This document shows, piece by piece, positions 59,216-64,000 of a stretch of 64,000 bases of DNA; positions within the stretch are counted from its first letter, which is position 1; each line of letters starts with the position of its first letter. Where the stretch lies: the NCBI RefSeq assembly GCF_000005505.3, contig NC_016133.3, positions 21,354,555 to 21,418,554 on the forward strand. The letters are read 5' to 3'. The notes under the pieces are model-generated. The model saw only the letters and a program-made list of their open reading frames with translations. It searched no databases and had not been told where the DNA came from. The position numbers were made by a program, and so were the translations under genes. This stretch comes from Brachypodium distachyon (Eukaryota > Streptophyta > Magnoliopsida > Poales > Poaceae).

Positions 59216-62200
59216 ATGGATGTGCCTTTGGCATCCAAAGCCTTCCCCTCCCCTGCCTCCAATTCCAAGGCCGAAAAACCCGCCGTTGATGGTCCGAAGC
59301 GCTTATCGAAGCCAGCAGATCTCAATCCCAATGCTAATGATGTAAGCGGCTACTATACTTAATCATGCTTTCCTTTTTCCTTCCTAAGCTTCGATTTCAA
59401 TTATAATACTCCGTATTATATTTACAGAATTCCTTGGCAGAGTGCATCATCTAGCATAACAATAATCAACTGGGATTCCTTTTTTTGTGTGCCATGCAAT
59501 CATCAAATCAAATTAACATAAACTTTTCCTTTTTGCCGCAAAATCATTTGAGATCGAGTGAGGAGTGTAAGACTGCCAGAAGCCAGAACCATCATGGCTG
59601 TGTGCCTGCTCAGTTATGTGAAAAGATCAGAAGTTGATGAGTTAACGCCTTTGTCTGAACGAAAACGTCCAAAGCCATCAGGGCCACGTCCTCCCCCAAA
59701 GGAGATCATTCCAAAAGAGCCACCTGCTCATTGCAGACACCCACACTCTCTTTCTCTTCCAAAAATAAAGGGCAAAGAAAGGGAAATGGAAAGAAGATCT
59801 CCGGAAAGATGAGTTAAATTTACACAGCCACACGAGGCTGCGCCACTCACTCAGTGGCAGACTATCTCTATTCTCTCCCCTCTCTGATCTCTCTCGCCAC
59901 GGACACGGAGACCCCGTGAACCGAGCTCGCCATCCACCGCCCCAATGGCGATGGCCGCGGCCGGTTCCCCTTCCAAGACCCTGATCCCCCCGCACCGCGC
60001 CTCCGCAGCGCCCGCTTCCACCTCCTGCGACTCCCTCCGCCTCCTCCTGCACCGCGCGCCGCGGGGCAGCAGCAGGCGCACGCCGCTCGGGGTGGCTTCG
60101 TCGTCCCCGGCTCCGGCGCGGCGCCCGTTCGTCTTCTCCCCGCGCGCCGTGTCCGACTCCAAGAGCTCCCAGACCTGCCTCGACCCCGACGCTAGCACGG
60201 TACGCACGCGCCAAACGCCGACACGCCTCGCGCCAGGAGTGGGAAATGCGGCGCTTTACGCTCGCTAGCCTGATCCCGTGATCCGTTGTGTCCTTGCCTT
60301 TCCTGATGAGAGTCTGATACGCGCGGGAAAAATATTGCTATCTCCTTTACCGATTCGTCGGTGATTAGACGCCCAAATGTGCCTTCTGTTTTCATGTCGG
60401 CAATTAAAAGGAATGAGAACGGGACATGAATCATTTGGACGTTTTCATGGTTTCGGCTTTTCTTTTTGTACTAGGATCCAATAAATATGGAAATTGCAGG
60501 GTGTGAATAGTTTAGAGCCTCATTTAATAATTAGCTGTGGCTGTGATTGTGTGAGCCCGGAAGAAAATGATTAAGAACTTGTCATGGTCCATCAGTCCAT
60601 GCCATGCGGCTCTTAAACACTACCGGGCAATCAGATCGAAGACTTGAATCATACTTTCTCATTTACTCAATTTTTTTCCTTAAACTGTTTTAGTTGTTGG
60701 TTTTTGATTCATGGTTTGCAATGATCCATATCATGGCTATTGAATGTTCTTTGTTACTTAATCATTCTGTGGTTTCATATGCTGTTCCTTTCTCGAGAGT
60801 GCCTAACTTAAAATTCAGAACTGTCTTCTTCCTTTGCTCTACTCATTATTTGTCGCACTAACTCCGCTATAAGCTATTGATGTGCTTCTTTTGTTTGTGC
60901 AGAGTGTTCTTGGGATCATTCTTGGAGGTGGTGCGGGAACTAGACTGTATCCCTTGACAAAGAAGCGTGCCAAGCCGGCAGTGCCATTGGGTGCCAACTA
61001 CAGGCTTATTGATATTCCTGTCAGCAACTGTCTGAACAGCAACATATCAAAGATCTATGTGCTGACACAGTTCAACTCCGCTTCTCTTAATCGTCACCTT
61101 TCACGAGCTTACGGGAGCAACATTGGAGGGTATAAGAACGAAGGATTTGTTGAAGTTCTTGCCGCACAGCAGAGCCCAGATAATCCTAACTGGTTTCAGG
61201 TATCTCGATCAATGTTACTTTTTGTTTTATCAATCATGAAAATTGGCATTCATCTACCTGTGGACATCTGGGTTATATTATTCGCTTCAAAGCCCTTACG
61301 ATAATAAGAAGAATACAATTAAATTTATGTAGTACTCCCTCCGATCCTAAACAACGACAAGAATTTAGGATCAGAGGGAGTAGTGTTCATTCTTCAATAT
61401 AGTAGTTCCCATTTATTTCCTTTTAATTTCATTGTCTCATGTTGGCATTTAAAACAGGGCCAATTTATAATTCCTATGTAAAATTACTCGTGATCATATT
61501 CTCTTGTCACTGTGGATGAATGTCAGGGCCAACCTTCCATGAATTACGTAGAGTATAGAAAATACAGGCAATTGACATGAGCACATAAGCAAATTGTCAC
61601 GGACCTGTCCAATTTTATATAGCTAACTTTGCTAGAGAATATGTTCACAAGTTAAGTCCAACTCTTTGCACCAGAATTTTACAGTAATGATCTGTAAAAA
61701 TAATATATTTGACTTTATACTGCACATTCAAATCTGTATTTTATTTGTTCCGGATTGTACTGTTGTACCCTAATCTAATACATGGCATTCCAGTTGGTTA
61801 CTAAAAATGATCACAAAGTGTTTATCAAATCCATGCTCATCTGCATTAAGTGTTGCTAGGATTCCTTGCTAGGTTTTGTAGAGTATTAATTTTCGTTCAT
61901 CTTATCTCAGGGTACTGCAGATGCTGTAAGGCAGTACTTGTGGCTATTTGAGGAGCATAATGTTATGGAGTATCTAATTCTTGCGGGAGATCACCTGTAC
62001 CGGATGGACTATGAAAAGTTTATTCAGGCACACAGAGAAACAGATGCTGATATTACTGTTGCTGCCCTACCGATGGATGAGGAACGTGCAACTGCATTTG
62101 GTCTTATGAAAATCGATGAAGAAGGGAGGATAATTGAATTCGCAGAGAAACCTAAAGGAGAACAGTTGAAAGCAATGATGGTATGCATTGTTAACTATGC

Positions 62201-64000
62201 CTTTCTAGCTAATTTCAACATACAGTTGTCAGATATCATTTTTTTTGAAGTTAAACTGTAAGAGCTACACGATTGTAGTCCGACAGTATATAGATATATA
62301 ATTTTACAAAGTGAGGCACCAAAGTGTGACCTTCGAGGATCGAACTCTGGTGGGCTGCCAGCATTTTTTTTCCTCGCTGGCTGACCACCCAAGCTATGCT
62401 TGGTTCTCCAGCTATCATTTATTACACCAGTAAATTTCTATAAAATGCTGTTTTGTCTTACAGGTTGACACAACTATACTTGGCCTTGATGATGTGAGGG
62501 CAAAAGAAATGCCTTATATCGCTAGCATGGGTATCTACGTTATTAGCAAACATGTAATGCTTCAGCTTCTCCGTGAACAATTTCCTGGAGCTAATGACTT
62601 TGGAAGTGAGGTTATTCCTGGTGCCACAAGTACTGGAATGAGGGTATGCAAAGCTCATTGAGTTACTAGTTTGTTTTCTTTAGTTATTGCTTTTTATCAT
62701 TTGAACTTACAAAATATCAAGCCATACATATATTTCTTCGACACATCGATACAATAATAATTTACCATATGAGCACGTCCATTGGCATGGATATTTGCAA
62801 TATATGCTGCTTAAGAGTCGTATTGTTGTCTGCAGGTACAAGCTTACTTATATGATGGCTACTGGGAAGATATTGGTACAATTGAGGCATTCTATAATGC
62901 AAATTTGGGAATTACCAAAAAGCCAATTCCGGATTTCAGGTATGCTTTCGCATTTCACCTTGCCGTGGCAGAAGATTATGAAACTGAATGCATGCAAAGT
63001 GTTAGAATTAGAGTTACCCTCTGTTCTCTTTAATGTATACCTTGAATATTGTTGCAGTTTCTATGACCGTTCTGCTCCAATTTACACACAGCCTCGACAC
63101 TTGCCTCCTTCAAAGGTTCTTGATGCTGACGTGACTGACAGTGTCATCGGCGAAGGGTGTGTTATTAAAGTAAGTAGCCTTTTGGTGGCTATCCGGAACT
63201 CTTATTGAGTACATAGTGTCTCGTCTCATCGTAACAAATTTAACAACCCCGCTGCACAAACATGTTTCCTAACCTTCTATACTCCTTTATGTGCTATGAT
63301 TTTTATATATCTTCTAAAGTATTTTTTTCATGCTGTAATAACTAATAAAAGCTCCTAAGTTCGCTCTGCCTTGCCTTTTCATCTGTGTAGAACTGCAAGA
63401 TACACCATTCAGTAGTTGGACTCCGGTCCTGCATATCTGAAGGTGCAATAATAGAGGACACATTACTCATGGGTGCTGACTACTATGAGGTAAATTAAGT
63501 ACTGGTGTTAGATGCTGCTGGTAGCGCAATGGGAGAACTAATCCATCGGTTTTATGTTGGCCAGACTGAAGCTGACAAGCAACTGCTTGCTGAAAAAGGT
63601 GGGATTCCCATTGGTATTGGAAAGAACTCACACATCAAAAGAGCAATCATTGACAAGAATGCTCGTATTGGAGACAATGTGAAGGTATTCCAAATACATA
63701 CAGAGTTATGGTTATGGCTAAGCATGTATACTTTTGTATTTTATTTTATTTTTGTGACAAATTATAATACTGGGAATGCAATTGGAAATTAAATGGTGAT
63801 CCAGATTCCATTCTCTGCGTTTTAGCCCACCACATTACAATGATTGCATATCCATTTCCAGGAAACATGATACTCCACATTGTTTTAGGATCTTTCTTAA
63901 GTTGCTCGTTGGTATTGTAGATAATCAATGTCGATAATGTTCAAGAAGCCGCAAGGGAGACAGATGGATACTTCATCAAAAGTGGCATCGTTACCGTGAT
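59216..64000 (+). CDS. AGPS: ADP-glucose pyrophosphorylase small subunit, cytosolic-type isoform (3' end beyond window)
   Basis: AGPase makes ADP-glucose from glucose-1-phosphate and ATP, the committed step of starch synthesis. Exons: 1b 59216-59341; then common 60903-61199, 61911-62180, 62464-62643, 62836-62939, 63058-63169, 63391-63489, 63565-63684 and 63921-64000 onward. All junctions are GT/AG and in frame. Exon 1b starts [13 protein letters not shown], the hallmark of the grass endosperm cytosolic small subunit, with no transit peptide. The catalytic core has [34 protein letters not shown], the [10 protein letters not shown] substrate loop and [13 protein letters not shown]. The C-terminal part reads [31 protein letters not shown] and SGIVTV (left-handed beta-helix). 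About 15 residues are missing at the window end, judged from the family. Confidence 0.95.
59945..60199 (+). CDS. AGPS: Alternative first exon 1a: plastid-targeted AGPase small subunit
   Basis: An 85-codon exon starting [20 protein letters not shown] is rich in Ser, Ala and Arg with almost no acidic residues early on, i.e. a chloroplast transit peptide. It ends [10 protein letters not shown] with a GTACGC donor and joins in phase to the common exon at 60903 (SVLGIILGG). The QTCLDP cysteine is the one that links small subunits by a disulfide in redox-regulated plastid AGPase. Because exon 1b also joins at 60903 in phase, the two are mutually exclusive starts from two promoters. No clear TATA box was seen in the 150 bp upstream; the leader lies within 59820-59944. 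Confidence 0.92.
61335..61380. mobile_element. Minimal 46-bp Stowaway-type hairpin in AGPS intron
   Basis: CTCCCTCCGATCCTAAA and TTTAGGATCAGAGGGAG pair around a 12-base loop; TA flanks at 61333-61334 and 61381-61382. Confidence 0.75.

Noticed and set aside
59558..59812. 84-codon ORF in the first AGPS intron
   Set aside because: Lies between the two alternative first exons, no recognised motif, and no in-phase splice partner needed for the AGPS protein.

Overview
This is nuclear genomic DNA from a grass, most likely a Pooideae-type cereal relative. The evidence is intron-rich plant genes with GC-rich first exons, Stowaway/Tourist MITEs in introns, a BARE/Angela-like copia LTR starting TGTTGGAGATATGCCC, a grass-type tRNA-derived SINE, and a grass-type ADP-glucose pyrophosphorylase small-subunit gene with two alternative first exons. 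The species cannot be fixed from sequence alone.

Layout. 1-5.8 kb: GC-rich, gene-less, probably decayed transposon DNA. 5.8-8.0 kb: Gypsy-like LTR end, then a CACTA-like non-autonomous element. 8.9-9.3 kb: LINE RNase H fragment. 9.3-10.0 kb: a small three-exon candidate gene for a ~73-residue proline-rich protein. 12.2-18 kb and 19.2-24.1 kb: two tandem minus-strand MYB-CC (PHR1-like) transcription factor genes with the same six-exon coding structure. 24.4-31 kb: MITEs, a SINE, a minus-strand 2.4-kb LTR and unexplained DNA. 31.0-39.3 kb: a defective copia retrotransposon with an inverted LTR of its own family replacing part of gag, followed by a truncated Mutator-like TIR element. 40.0-41.0 kb: decayed YciO/YrdC-family gene (minus), head to head with an intact seven-exon KH/STAR RNA-binding protein gene (41.2-47.7 kb, plus). 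48.3-54.3 kb: MITEs, LINE debris and a hAT-type element. 54.7-57.0 kb: four-exon laccase gene (plus). 59.1-64.0 kb: AGPase small-subunit gene (plus), running off the window end.

The genes do not form a pathway unit, as is normal for plants. Themes are regulation (two MYB-CC factors, one KH protein), secreted phenol oxidation (laccase) and starch synthesis (AGPase). The most informative sequence-level observations are: the AGPase alternative first exons, of which only the plastid one carries the QTCLDP cysteine; the inverted-LTR scar with a gag deletion; several MITEs whose target-site duplications can be read directly; the small proline-rich candidate gene; and the YciO remnant sharing a divergent promoter with the KH gene. 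I did not find a clearly new biological system. Exon coordinates below were derived by hand from reading frame and GT/AG signals.
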